Part shown: positions 24,548 through 37,100 of the stretch, one piece after another
Position numbering within the stretch: position 1 is the stretch's first letter
How the letters are laid out: each line of letters begins with the position of its first letter
Source of the DNA: Colius striatus
Taxonomy: Eukaryota > Chordata > Aves > Coliiformes > Coliidae
Assembly (NCBI RefSeq): GCF_028858725.1
Contig: NC_084760.1
Coordinates: forward strand, 52,849,367 to 52,913,366
Length of the DNA: 64,000 bases
Direction: 5' to 3'
Program-made: the position numbers and the translations under genes
The notes under the pieces: generated by a model
Databases searched by the model: none
What the model was told of the DNA's origin: nothing
The model's input: only the letters and a program-made list of their open reading frames with translations

Positions 24548-27500
24548 GTGAGGCCGCGGCGGGGCCCGCGCCTCGCGCCGCCGCACGGCGGGCCGGTGTG
24601 CAGGAGGAGCGGGAGGCCCCGCCGGGCGACCGCCGCCCCATGCGCCGCGCCTGCCCGGGCTCCTGCGGCGCCTCCTTGCCGGGGTTTTTGATTGTGACTT
24701 ATTTTTTAGTGGGTTTCCCACGTCGGGAAACCCGGAGCACTTACTGGCGCTTCTGACCGGTCGGGTCCGGGTGGCTGTGGTGGGCGATTCGCGCCGCGGC
24801 GGCTAAAGCGCCCGGGGAACAGCAGCCCGACGTGGGCTCCCGTTCCCGTGCCCGAGTTGTGGCAGGTGGGAGGGTGCTCTTTGGAGAAACCTGTCAAAGG
24901 ATGCGGCCCCATGTGAGAACTGGTGGGTTTGGCTTGTGGGTCGGCCAGTTTTTCTTTCTGGTGTCGGCTTCTCACAGCCGCCAAGTGCGGGATGCGTTTG
25001 GGGGTATTTAAAGATGCTTTTTCCTCTGTAAGTGAATTGCCAGCATCTGCCTTATCCCATTGCAGGTCTATGGTGGCGCAAAGGCAAACTTTAATTCCCT
25101 ACTGCAGTGTGTTATACTGCTGAAACTTTCATATAATGGATACATGCTTTCTACAGGTTTTCAGCACTTCCTCGTTAGTGTCAAGCAATCTTCCTTAGTA
25201 AGAAAGGCTGCAGGACTTGAGGCTGTATAACCTAGAAAAGAGAAAACTAAGAGGGAACCTCAGCACTTATAAGTGCCTAAAGTTGGATATTAAGAGGATG
25301 GGCCAAGTCTTTTTTTCTGTAGCATCCAGTGACAGGACAAGGGGTAATGGGATGAAGCTGGAACACAAAAAGTTCCATTTAAACATAAAGAAAAACAATT
25401 TTACTGTGAGGGTGAGGGAGCCCTGGCCCAGGCTGCCTATGGAGGGTGTGGAGTCTCCTCTGGAGGTTTTCAAAACCCACCTGGATGTGTTCGTGTGTGA
25501 CCTGATTTAGATGGACCTGTTTTAGCAAAAGGGGGTTGAACTGGATGATCTGTAGAAGTCCCATTGAACCCCTACCATTCTGTGATTTTGTGATTATCTG
25601 CCATGGTAGCTAATCCAATGTGGTGTATGGTGCTTACTATACAAAGAATTTTAACAGTAAACAAAATTGTGCATTTTCTCTTTCTTTCCTGCACAGTAAC
25701 AACTGTGCCCAAGGTCCTACCATATCTTACTTGGCAGTAACTTTATCACACAGATATTTACTCAGTACATTTGCAAGTTGAAAATCTTTTAGGTTCTCTG
25801 GTTTCATGGTAAAGATGTATGAATTGATCTCTGCTAGCTGAGGATGCACAGTCACTTAATTGTAATATACTTTCATATTGCCTCTGCTCTAATGCCTGCT
25901 CTGAGGGGTTTTTTTCATATACCTAAGAGGGAGGAAAAAAAGATTGTAGTGATACATTATGAATTGAGCAAATTCAATTAATACTGTGAGAGCATGTATA
26001 CTAGATTGAACGTAGGTTATAACAGTGATACAGAGCAGTCCTTATATGAGAGTATGGTGTGCAACCCACAATTGTGCAGTCAAGTTTCTAGTCTGTGGAA
26101 CTTCAGATGACAGGGCTTGCATTTTCTTTGTCTCTACAGAGACACTTGTACTTACTGCCTGTCAATTTCATCCTAGCACATTGCTTGGGTAATACATTGT
26201 TGAAGGAAAGCAATATGAGTTTGGTCTTTTTTTATTTAAGAAACATTTGTTACATTAAGCTATCCTAAATATAGAAATTGGTGCAGGCATACTGTAAAAA
26301 TAGTCCTGGGTCAAGAGTGCACTGGATGCTCGTCACATCTAGCAAATTAGCTTTGAGAGCTTTCTGCACACAGTCAGTGTGCTACCTTAAGTCATTTGGT
26401 GGTAGGTGGATTTGCACTTTTTGGAAAACCAAAATGGCCAAAAGAGAGAACTTTCCAGAAGAAAACCTTTTTGGTATTGCTGATGTTATGCTTTCATTCA
26501 AAGAGCACTCCAAACAGCACATCATATGGAAAATAGCTGTTAATTGAAAAGTATTTATTAATAGGATAAAAAGGTATTTAACACTGCATTTAAGCTGTTC
26601 CATGCTTCATAAGTCCTCGGGAAGTTCAGTTTGAATGATGTGAAGTAGTAGTTGTCTGATTTAAAGAATCCTTCTGTCTCTTTTTTTTTTTTCTCTTTAA
26701 ACAGTATTGTCAGAACAGCCAACGACTTTCACAATCACTGTGACATCTGAAGCAGGAGAAAATGATGAAAGTAAGTTGTCTTAAATACAGGAGGGGTTTC
26801 TGTGTAAAACCTAATTCTGTGGCCAACAACTAGGTATACCTCCATTTAAGTCCTCTTAGGGATCTGATCCAGCATTCCTCAGAAAATATATTTCAAGAGT
26901 TCCAGTGATTTGTGTTTAGTTTACAGAAATGTTTTTCTCTTTCACTGTGGCTGCTTTCTGATATGCTGAAGCTCAAATGCATTGTGGCGCAGCTTCAAAA
27001 AAGAACAGTTTGTCACCAGCTCCATCATGAGCTTACTGTCATGTTGTGAGGTGATTTTGGGTTTTTTTCCTAGCAACTGTATGTATACCGGCTACATGAG
27101 AGAGTTGATCTGTGTGCTGTGAACATGCAGCCCTTAAGGAACAGTTCTAGAAGAAAGTGGGTCCTGAGTTGCTATTGTATTTTTTGGATCTCAGTGATTG
27201 CATGGGTTTGTTGTAAGCAAGCCTTGATCAAAATGAGTTTGAGAGCTGCTATTCTGGGTTAATGTATCAGAAGGAAGAAGCTGCTGCTGGGCTGCCAGAA
27301 CTATGAGTCTTGAGGAACTGAAAGAAGACTTCTCCTTGACATTCTGTCAGGATGCTCATATGAAAGGAACTTGATTCTCTGTTACCTTGTTTCCATGTTG
27401 TCCTAGCTCTGGGTATCTTCACATTAAGTGTATTATCCTTGGGTACTTTTTTGCTTATTAATTTGTGTTGGGATTTGTCTTATGATTTCTGTGGAACCAT

Positions 27501-30500
27501 GGTACCCAGGGTACAGAGGTTGATACTCCAGCCAGGCACACAGAATTTAAAGCAGTAATTTGCTGAGATTATTTCTAGGTCTGTTATTAGTACTTTTCCT
27601 CATTTTCTCAGCTTTAAGTGGGATATAAGGGAAAGAAAGTACTACTCTTGTACCCATAGTACCACAGAAGGTTTTCAGTCTCTAGAAAGACCTTTCAGAC
27701 TTTAATGGCCTGTAATAGTTTATGTAAGGGTACACTTCAGCATCTTAATTTCCCACAACTCCTGCATTACGTTTAAACCTGTTCATATAATTTTAATGTC
27801 TGTGTAAGATGACTGTTCCATTAAGAAAAAACTATTTTATATTTTGAAGTCTTCAAGCTGCTAATGTAATAGAAAATTATACAGTAAGAGCTATAAAAAA
27901 TTATTACCATAAGAATATCTGTGGTTTTTTGGTCTTGCAGCTGTCCAAACAACCCTGAAATTTACCTATAGAGAAAAATATCCAGATGAAACTCCACTTT
28001 ATGAAGTTATCTCGCAGGAGAACCTTGATGATAATGATGTCATGGACATAACAAAACTACTAGAACAACAGGTAAGGAAAATGAAAGCTGTCCATTCGGT
28101 TCAATATCACTTCACACTTTAGCTTGAACGTCTCTCTCAAGTCAGCTGTTTTCTCAGGAATGTGCTACTGATTTGAAATACATCCTATGCAGTAGAGATG
28201 AGCATTGAGGTTTGAGTCTGGTAAATGACATTACTGAGGTGAATGATATAAATGAAGTAAAATACAGGGCTAACTTCATGCGCATTGCTACAATAATGAA
28301 AGGGAAGTGCTTTAGGGCTTCCTCTCTTTTGCAGGTGTAGCTGTAAGGTAAATTTGTTTCACTGTATCATATTTGTGGAAATAGGGCACTTCAGGCTTTT
28401 TTAGAAAGAGTAACAAATGGTCCATTGATTCTCACTTTTTTTAGTGATGCAAATAGTTGGGGGCAGAGGGGGAACGTCTCTCCCACCTTTGGGATCAATT
28501 TAAGTGCCCTGGGGAGTAATGAGAAGGAAACACTAATGATTTCAGGAATCCTTGACAAGTCCTCCCTGCCTTAAAATTGCCATAACATGTTCAGTAGGCA
28601 TTCATTCTTTGGAGTTCACTTCACATAAGCTCCCTTCTGTCAACTGATGTTTTGTTTTTCTTGGGGAAGTGCCCCACTTCAATAGGGCCTGTAATGGGAT
28701 TCAGGAATAAGCCATTTCAGGAGAAGAAAGGTTCTGAGTGACCATTGTCTCTTATGATTTGTGACAGTCAAATCTTGGAGTCATATTCCTGTTATAGATT
28801 CTGGTTTATTCATGCAAAAGCCTTCCAGATGTCTAGAATGTATTGATAACCTGAACATAGGTGCTCATCATTGGTGTTTTGCTGCACACCCATTTTTGAC
28901 AGGAACTTTAGCTGGATTAACTGGCCAATTAGCTTGAATTCCACAGCAAGCTTTTGAGACTGCTGCAGAGTGCCTAAGCTGTGTTGCCTGTGTTTGTGCA
29001 GCCCACTGCTTTCTAGACAAACTTATGCACTCAGCTGCTGGAGGTTTGAGGTTCTTCTCCTGTTTGAAGTTGTCTTCTTTGTGTTGTAGGCGGAAGAAAA
29101 TTTAGGAATGGTAATGATCTTCACTCTAGTCTCAGCAGTACAGGAGAAATTAAATGAAATAGTGGATCAAATAAAAACACGAAGAGAAGAGGAAAAGAAA
29201 CAGAAAGAAAAAGAAGCAGAAGAAGAGGAGAAAGTATGTAAAGTAATGTTTTCAACTAAAAATTTCCGTCTTTCTATAAATGTGTGGGTTTGATGCAAGA
29301 GCAATTCTCGGTTGCAGTGGGAGAGGGATATCCATCCCAAAGCTAATGTAATGAAAATTTAAAGACTAGGAGATTTTTTAGTGCACTTAGGAGATCACCA
29401 CTCCTCCACCCGACCTCCATTTTCTAAAGCAGTCTTTTCAGAGACATATTACATGTCCAGAATCCCTACTAGCTTTACTTTCTAAGGCACAGGAAAGGAT
29501 TTTTCCCATAATGAAATCCAAGTTGCTGTAGCCAGTTTTTGTCTCGAGGAGACAAGAGATGGGGAGCAAAAATGCTAGAATGTGGCTTCACACAGGCTGC
29601 ATGGTCTGAGGAAATCTCTCCTTCTTGGTAGACTGAGTGGATAGGGTGAAAGCAGGGGGACCAGTTTTCAAGATGAGTTTGTCATCCCTGCATGTGTCCT
29701 TTCTACCAATCACTGTGGAATAGTTTTACCATTCATGGAATGTGCTGTGGTAAATCCAGCTACAGAGTCTTCGCCTTCTTCCTCAGCAATAGCTACAGCA
29801 GGATGGGATTTGGAAGGTTTAATATTTCTGCAAATGCCAGAAAATTAGCTGGAGAAAAGAATCCTTTTTTTTCTGTCTCAACACAATAGAAAAGTTTAAT
29901 GTATTTTAAGGGAAAATATTTGCATGTAGATTGCATGTAAGAGTTGCCTACTTTTGGATAACCTGTATGAGTGTTGTGTTGCTAATTTTTGCAGTGTAGA
30001 CCCAAAAGTTGTACATGGGATATTTCCATAAGGATTTCCACCTCAGTACAGCTCTCTGAAGGGCAAGTCCTGGAGTCACAGAATGGTTTGGGTTGGCAAG
30101 GACCTTAGAGATTGTCTAGCTCAAACCCTCTGCCATGGGCAGAGATACCTTCCACTAGACCAGGTTCCTCAAAGCTTTATCCAAACTGGCCTTGAACGCT
30201 TTGAGGATGGGGCATCCACTGCTTCTGTAGGCAAGGTGTACCAGTGCCTCATCACCCTCACAGGGAAGGACTTCTTCCTTACATCTAATCTAAATCTACC
30301 CTCTTTCGGTTTGAAGCTGTTACTCCTTGTCCTGTCACTGCATGCCCTTGTAAAAAGTCCGTCTCAAGCGTATCTTCCTGCCTCCTCTTCTCCAGGCTGA
30401 TGAACTATAACTCTCTCAGCCTGTCTTCATAGGAGAGGTGCTCCAGCCTTCTGATGATCTTTGCAGCATTCCTCTGCCCTCTCTCCATGTCCTGATGTTG

Positions 30501-33500
30501 AGAGCCCCAGAGCTGGATGCAACGTTGTAGTTGTGGTTTCACGAGAGCAGAGGAGAGGAGGGAGTCACCTGCTTTGGCCTACTGGCCATGCTTCTTTTGA
30601 TGCAGCCCAGGTTACAATTGACTTTCAGTGCTGCAAGTGCACGTTGCTGGGTCATATTCAGTTTTTCATCCACCAACACTCCCAAGTCCCTCTCTGCAGG
30701 GTTGCTTTCAATCCGCTCACCTCTCAGCTTTTATTTCAGCATGGGACATGATAAAAAAAGAGTAAGAATGTGTTCTTTGTCTATTCTCAGGGTTAGGATT
30801 AATTTGTCAGAATACTTCACAGGAGGCTGTGTTTCCGGAATGTTGTAATTCAAATAATTGAGAGAATGCTCATATTCACTCATAGCTTTGCAAGTTGTGT
30901 TTGCAGCCTTATTTTCTGTTCCTTTCAGCAACGTTTTCATGGCACTCCTGTTACCATCGAGAATTTCCTAAATTGGAAAGCGAAGTTTGATGCAGAACTC
31001 CTAGAAATAAAGAGGAAAAAAATGAAAGAGGAAGAACAAGCAGGCAAAAATAAATTAAGCGGTATGATTCACAACTTGTCCTGAAGTTTTTACAGTGTTA
31101 CCAGACTATAATGACAAGCCTGAAAGCAGTTTTTACACTGAAATATGATGGTAGGAAATAAACTCTTAATGCAGTATTTGATTATTGTCCTCCATGTCCC
31201 ATGAAGGCTTTCTGAGTGCTGATTTGGGGCTAATTGGGTAGCTAACAGATTCAGAATTTCTGCTGAAGTCATTAAGGTTCCCAAACTGTGAATTTAAGCA
31301 TCTTCAGTTTTGTGTCAGCACACCACTTGGAGCTGCTCCTGATGAGAGTCATTCTGGCCAGAAATAGTTGGGGTGAAAAGAGTCCTGAGCTTTTCTTGCC
31401 CTGCCTCCCAGTAAGAAAGGCTTGGCTTTGCTTTGTGTGATGCTTCCTTCACCTATGTGTGTGGGTAGGAGCTGGTAATTTATGTGTAGATCCTAGTTGC
31501 TTTTCAAAATGGGAGAATAAATGGAAAAAGGTGGAGGGGTTAGCTAATTTATTTTCCAGTTCCCACAGAGGATTCCTTGTGGAATGCAAGATGTGGACTA
31601 AAGCAATAAGGACTGAGAAAAGGCTGTGGGGCAGTACACCGTAAACTTTCCCATTATTAAAGCCTTAGTGACATTAAAGTGACTATAAGACACAGTCATC
31701 CATTTCATATCTGGGAGGAAGAAGCCTGTTGATGCAGAAGAATCTTGGATGAATAGTTAAAAAATCACAAGGGAAAACTTACAGAAATCACCAGATTAAA
31801 AAAAATTAAAAGACTGCTGGAACTGGTGAAATTGAAATGCTTAAAATACATGTGCTAACTATTGTTGCCTTAGGTTGAGCACTATTTCAGAATTCTACTT
31901 GCTCATATATTATTTTTTATTTTATTTCTAGGTAAACAGCTATTTGAAATGGATCACAACCTTGACACATCTGACATCCAGTTCTTGGAGGAAGGTAAAT
32001 ATCCATTTCTTTCCACAGCTGAAAGATGGTGGCTTAAAAGGGGTCGTAATTCCTAAGCAAAATTTGTGTTACACTTCCCACTTCACATCTTACCTTGGTA
32101 TCACCTGTAACATCAGAAGTCCTGGTTTGCAGATAGAACAAAAGTGATTTTCATTTCTTTCAAAAACAAAAATTCAAAATATTTTCAAGATGCTGAAGCA
32201 TATTTATTTTCCATTTTGAGCTTGACTTGATCTTATTTCTGTTGTTTCTATGCAAACTATTGAACTGGAACCAAAACCAAAAACAACTGAAGCAAGACAA
32301 AAACAAAACAAAAAACCTCTCATCCAAACTCTGATGTTTCTTTTTTTTTTTCCAAAAGCCAGCCTTCTTACCCCTGATTTCAGGCAGAAATCTTAAAGTT
32401 CCGTCTCCTCTCTGAACCTCAGCAGCAATAGTAAACATCTTGCAGGTCAAAATTAATGCTCTTTACCTCTGTTCAAAGCAGTTCTTCATCGTTTTGTGCA
32501 GATTTGTCTGTTATCTTATTGAAAATATCTGACATGGTGCCAGATGAAAATTTTACAAGCCTGTGCCAAAAAAACCAAATAAATCTACTCATGGTCACAT
32601 ATCTGTAATTTTCTGCCTTTTAGTCTTGTAGTTTAAAAGATTAATTTTTGAATTAAGACAATTCTTTAATGTAGCTGCATTATCTACTATCATTGACTCT
32701 TACATGCAGAAGGGAGTGAAGAATTTTCTCTGCAAGGAACAATTTAAAAAAAGAAGTAGTTTTGGTTAGAGGACATTGTTTACCTTGACTTCCTCTAAAA
32801 TGCCTAAAGATGGGTGTCTCAAGGGGAGAGCGCACCTCTGTATTTGGGCTCTGGACCCAAATGACCTGGGATTAACAAATTAATCCTGTTGCTATTGGTG
32901 ATGAAAAGGTCCTTAGTGCCGTTGGAATTGCATCATAAATGCAATTTAGTATTACAGTACTGTGCTACAATTACTACTAATTTTCACAGCTTACAGGGGA
33001 AGATGACGTTCTCTTTGAGATGTGAGTAGCTCCCAAGTCCGGTGAAAGAGCGAGTAGAGCCGCCCTCAGTGGCCGAGAGGTGTCAGTGTCGGTACATGCA
33101 AATAAAATGGCACCAGTCTTCAAGTCTCTTTCTGTCAGTGTAATCTCTTTCAGAAGGAAATGTGCCAGCATGCAAAGCTTCATCTTGCTTTTAAAATTTA
33201 AATCTGAAAGCAACTACATCTTTGTAGGTGAATAAGTAGTGTATAAGGGTGTTTTTTTTTAATAAACCTTAGCTGTTTCTGTGGCTATGATAGTTGTAGC
33301 TATTACAACTGTGAGGTACCAAATTCCTATTTTGACAGTACTTGAGAGAATCTCAGCTTCTAGGAACTATAAATGTCAATTTCCTTCTCCTGAGGTCGTG
33401 TGACATTTATCTTGGTGGGTTTTGTTATGAGGAAGAAAAGCCTCACTTTGGCTGTAAGAAAAGAAAATACAATGTGTCCTTTTCCATATCATTTTGACAG

Positions 33501-33743
33501 ATAAAAAGCCAAGTAAGTTAACAGCCACCTGCACTGAGGAATGGATATAAAAAAGTGTTTCTTTGTTGTTGTCCAGGTACTGTTTTCCTACTTGTGTGAA
33601 AACAAATTATTTTCCTTTTCTTTGCAGCTGGAAACAGCGTGGAGGTTGATGAATCTTTATTCCAAGAAATGGATGATTTAGAGTTGGAGGAGGATGAAGA
33701 GGATGACCCTGACTACAACCCTGTTAATTTAGATAGTGATTAG
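24475..33743 (+). CDS. RWDD1: RWDD1 (DFRP2), complete gene
   Basis: Seven coding exons join in phase to give 241 residues, against 243 in human RWDD1. In mammals RWDD1 is DFRP2, the partner that stabilises the translational GTPase DRG2. Residues about 10-110 form the RWD fold, beginning [18 protein letters not shown] and including the YPDETPLYE loop. A Lys/Glu-rich coiled-coil stretch follows (about 115-140, [18 protein letters not shown]), then the DFRP region ([20 protein letters not shown]) and an acidic tail ending [13 protein letters not shown]. The start ATG 24475 has a CACC Kozak context. Introns: 24548-26704 (CpG-island tail, CR1 at 25201), 26771-27940, 28072-29089, 29234-30928 (CR1 at 30074), 31062-31931 and 31995-33627; otherwise nothing is recognised in them. 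The tail diverges from mammals at NLDSD versus PESDSAD. No disruption is seen. Confidence 0.97.
25201..25595 (+). mobile_element. CR1 LINE 3' fragment in RWDD1 intron 1
   Basis: The fragment carries the CR1 3' UTR signatures AAAGTTCCATTTAAACATAA, GAGCCCTGGCCCAGGCTGCC and a tail of TTCTGTGATTTTGTGATT. It lies in the sense orientation of RWDD1 and is 5'-truncated. Confidence 0.9.
26705..26770 (+). CDS. RWDD1: RWDD1 coding exon 2
   Basis: Follows a long T-rich tract ending AAACAG and ends GAAA/GTAAGT. Encodes [20 protein letters not shown] with the flanking residues, 22 codons of the RWD domain. Confidence 0.95.
27941..28071 (+). CDS. RWDD1: RWDD1 coding exon 3
   Basis: Acceptor GTCTTGCAG, donor CAG/GTAAGG. 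Encodes residues 47-90, including the conserved RWD loop [11 protein letters not shown]. Ends in phase 0. Confidence 0.96.
29090..29233 (+). CDS. RWDD1: RWDD1 coding exon 4
   Basis: Acceptor GTGTTGTAG, donor AAA/GTATGT. Encodes residues 91-138: the end of the RWD domain and the charged coiled-coil arm. The open frame continues into the intron by chance. Confidence 0.95.
30074..30740 (-). mobile_element. CR1 LINE 3' fragment, antisense, in RWDD1 intron 4
   Basis: Begins with the reversed CR1 tail GAGTCACAGAATGGTTTGGG and GGACCTTAGAGATTGTCTAG, and extends about 0.67 kb into the older CR1 3' UTR/ORF2 region. This is the subfamily whose tail reads TGGTTTGGGTTGG, different from the other CR1 copies in the window. 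Confidence 0.85.
30929..31061 (+). CDS. RWDD1: RWDD1 coding exon 5
   Basis: Acceptor CCTTTCAG, donor AGCG/GTATGA. Encodes residues 139-182, the [20 protein letters not shown] region that belongs to the DRG2-binding part, plus a basic stretch. Confidence 0.95.
31932..31994 (+). CDS. RWDD1: RWDD1 coding exon 6
   Basis: Acceptor TTTCTAG, donor GAAG/GTAAAT. Encodes [20 protein letters not shown], matching the mammalian exon closely. Confidence 0.94.
33628..33743 (+). CDS. RWDD1: RWDD1 coding exon 7 (terminal)
   Basis: Acceptor TTTGCAG, stop TAG at 33741-33743. Encodes the acidic tail, including [20 protein letters not shown] and DDPDYNP. Confidence 0.95.
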
Positions 33744-34190
33744 ACTTTTTTGGACTGTCTCTGTCATCAGTATGATAACACATGTGAGTGAGGGGCAGGC
33801 GGGAAAGCCACAGCATCTGTGGTTTTAGTAACATGTGGTTTTCTTTTTTCTTTTTTTTTTCCAAAGAAAAGAACCAAAACATTTTAAATCCAGAAGAATG
33901 GTCTTCTGATGACTTTCATCATAAATAAATTTACTTTAATATTTTAAATGGAAAATTTGAGGAATATTGTTCTGTCTGAAAATGCTATTCTATTTTCTCC
34001 TTTTTTTATTTTTTTCCTTCCCACTTCTGTAATTTTCACTTGAAGAGATGTGTCACCGGGCAAGGTGAAAAGATGTTCTAGCAAGCACTAAACACACCTG
34101 CATCTGAAGTCTGACGGACTGTTCTTGCCATCTTCCATCTAGGATACACATGGGCGCCTTTGGTAAATAAAAGGGGTCACATACTGTGCG
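33744..34190 (+). other. RWDD1: RWDD1 3' UTR with two poly(A) signals
   Basis: AATAAA occurs at 33924-33929, about 180 bases after the stop, and again at 34166-34171. Either could end the transcript; both have T/GT-rich sequence downstream. Confidence 0.6.
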
Positions 34191-37100
34191 GTTATTTTCA
34201 TTTCATTTTTCTTCTGTGGAATTATATAACAGTGCAAGTCAGTTCTGGTGCCTCAATCTCTTGGCTGTAGATAGGCAGCAGTAGTTACCATGTAGTAAGG
34301 CTTAGCCTTATTAAAGTTTAATGGCAACCGTTTCCATACTGCTAGAATAAAATCATTTGCCGTAGTTGAGGGTAATAGTTTCAAAATGACTAGTTCAAGT
34401 CTGTAGGGGAGAAAAAAGAAAACAGAATGAGACTGGTTGATTTGTTCAGAGAGGGTTTGGGGTTTGTTGGGATTTTTGGTTTTTTTTTTGAACTTGTGCA
34501 CCAATGAACTTCTATAGAAAAAAAAACAACCCCAAACAGCCACCCTGAGAAAATTAATTTGGTTTTCGCAACAGCCTGTGTTGAATTGCTGTCGATGGAG
34601 TGCAGGTGACAGCACCAAGGATTTAGAGAGTGCTTTGTAGGTTTGAATGTAATGGGGGTGTTTCAGAAGCATATTGTTGGCAGCCTGTAAAAGGTTAGCA
34701 CAATGTACAGTAAAGCCATGCATCAACTCATTGATGTTTGCCACTCTGCAGAGTTGCTTATGAAGCTAACAGCTTGATGTTAGACTCCTCCTCCCTTCCC
34801 ACCTCCAAAAAACCCCAAAACACTGCAAGAGCTATGGTGTTTAAAGACAGTCTGTTTGAGACTTTGCTAGAGTGCTGACGGTGTGGATGAAGGTTTCGAA
34901 AGACAGCTCTCTGAGTAGAGAACCACCAGGCACGTCAAAGATTAAACACTGTGTGCTGAAATCTAAAACACTGTTAGTAGGCTGCCTTAACTTCACCAGC
35001 TTCAACTTTTGAAGAGGATTGCACTAAAGTATGACAGTGCTTAAAGGAATAATAAATGTTGTGAACTTCAGTATTTGGAAATTCTGTGTGAGAGATTTAA
35101 TTCTGGAAATAACAGTGTATAAAATTCTCTGCTCATACTGCTCAAGAACGTCTGCTTAGGATGATCTCCTTTAACATGTTTCAGTAGTCTTTTCTTTTTT
35201 GTATTCAAGATGAATGAGTTTCTATTAGAGAGAAAAAAATGTTCATATACGCTGTAAATACTTTTATAAATTAACCATGTGCCTTTGTTCCTACTGTCCT
35301 CTATTTGATCTTTTAAATTTTGGCTACTAAGAATTGTAGACAAATACCTAGGTTTCAATGATAATGATGTATGTTTCAAAGCAATAAGCAGGATCTGTGT
35401 TCCAGCACAGTTACCAAATATTAAAAAATCGTGAGTTGGTGTGGTATAGAATCTGACTTTTCCAAAGATAACGGTTGGATTGAGAGCTTCGGAGTAACTA
35501 CATCCATCTTCCTGTGTAATTGCTAGGATAATTTAAAATGCTTACCAGGACTGAACTGAATTTACTTCTGGTATGTCTCTGTTCAGCTGCATAAAAAGCA
35601 TTTAACTTGTAAGGCTGCTTTCTGTTTTCAGCTGCGGATGTTTAAAACTGGTGTTTTTTCATAAAAGATGTGAATTAATTCTCTCTAAATCTGAACTGAA
35701 CCCGAGAGTCGTGTGCAAAATGTAATTTGAGAGGATTTTCCAAGTGGGTCATTAATGAGAATCATCTACGTATGAGAACGAGTTTCTCATTAATGATATT
35801 TCATGATTAATTAGACTTTCTTGTCTGTTTTCACACAACATATTTATTTGTTTTCATGTAGGGGATGCATAGCTTAAAAATGTTAAAATGATGTCAAGTT
35901 AAAATGTGAAAAGGTGTTTTCGCTGTTACATGTTATATTTCAAAGCAGAAGAAATAATAAGGGTTGAAGTGACAAAAAAATGCATCAAGTCCATTCCTCT
36001 GAGTCTTTGGAACAAGTTTTAGTGACTCAATCTGAACTTCAGATTTGTTGAGCTTTGTCAGTAATTAATGTCTGTGAAATAAAAGGGAAATTGGATGAGT
36101 GAGCTTGGCTAGGTTTGTGTGTTTTAGTTTGCTGAAATAGACTGAGAGAACACTTTTGGTGGAAAACAGGTGAGACATTTAAAATTCACTTATGCACTTT
36201 GGATTACACTGAAGTCTAATTCGTATTACTTCAATAAAATGTCGTCAATAAACTTTGATGGAATTCTAGTAATTCAAAACTATGGTGCTGGCAACCTTGC
36301 TTCTATCTTGCTTTTAACTGTCCAAGTCCAAAGCATACATTGTAATGCACGTAGGGAGATTATTGCAACACTGCACTACAACCAGAGCCAGATAATTTTT
36401 GTCATGTAGGACTTTATTAATAGTTGGTGCCTGAGCTCTATTCCAATTTAGAGAACGGTGCCCACCATAGCGAGATGTGGCAGGAGTTTGCTTCCAAACT
36501 ATGATTGCATCATGATCTGCTTTAAAGCAAACAGAACCAAAGGGAGCATACATCTTTTTCTTCTTCTTTTTTTCTTGCTTGCCCTCCTATTTTGACCAAA
36601 AAAAAACCCAAAGGGTGGGACTGAAATACGCTTCCTGTGAGGGGAAAAAAATGTTCTAATCTCTGCAGTTGTTGGAATAAATTCCAAGCTTGTTAGACCA
36701 GGCAGTAGACTATGATGATACTCCAGTCCTGAGAGAAGCAGATGTGAGTGCTCTTCCTCATGTTGCAGGATATGACAGGGCTGAAACACACCTGGGGTTC
36801 TGGGTTTTGTTGTGGCTTTGGTTTTTTTCCATTAACCCTTCAGAGGCCTGCAGCTTGGCGTGGAGTAGGAGGGAGAGGTTCTCATGCTCAGTTCTTTGGC
36901 AGAATTAGTAGTGTCGTGTGAGGTTTATGTGGCTTTTATTACTATGCTGTGACTTCCTGTAAAAAGAGCGTAGATCAAGGTCCTACTTGTTATCAGGAGT
37001 TCTGTTTGTGCTGAGAGCAAACTCAGCAAAAAACCTGCATTAGCCTTCTGACTTGAACTACTTTTACCTTTTCTGTGGGCAGGGTACGTATGTTCAGGTG

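Larger units (their letters stand above)
23970..24850 (+). promoter_or_regulatory. RWDD1: CpG-island promoter of RWDD1
   Basis: The sequence turns sharply GC- and CpG-rich from about 23970, peaks around the RWDD1 start codon at 24475 and falls off in intron 1. This is the usual form of a housekeeping promoter. Long open frames on both strands here are a by-product of the low stop-codon density. Confidence 0.85.

Noticed and set aside
34253-34744. Minus-strand 163-codon open frame downstream of RWDD1
   Set aside because: No splice signals, no recognised family, and runs of Lys and Phe that come from poly(A)/poly(T) tracts. It lies antisense just beyond the RWDD1 3' end.
36314-36553. Minus-strand 79-codon open frame with protein-like look
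   Set aside because: Not flanked by convincing splice sites or a start context, and no family was recognised. It does not resemble RSPH4A.
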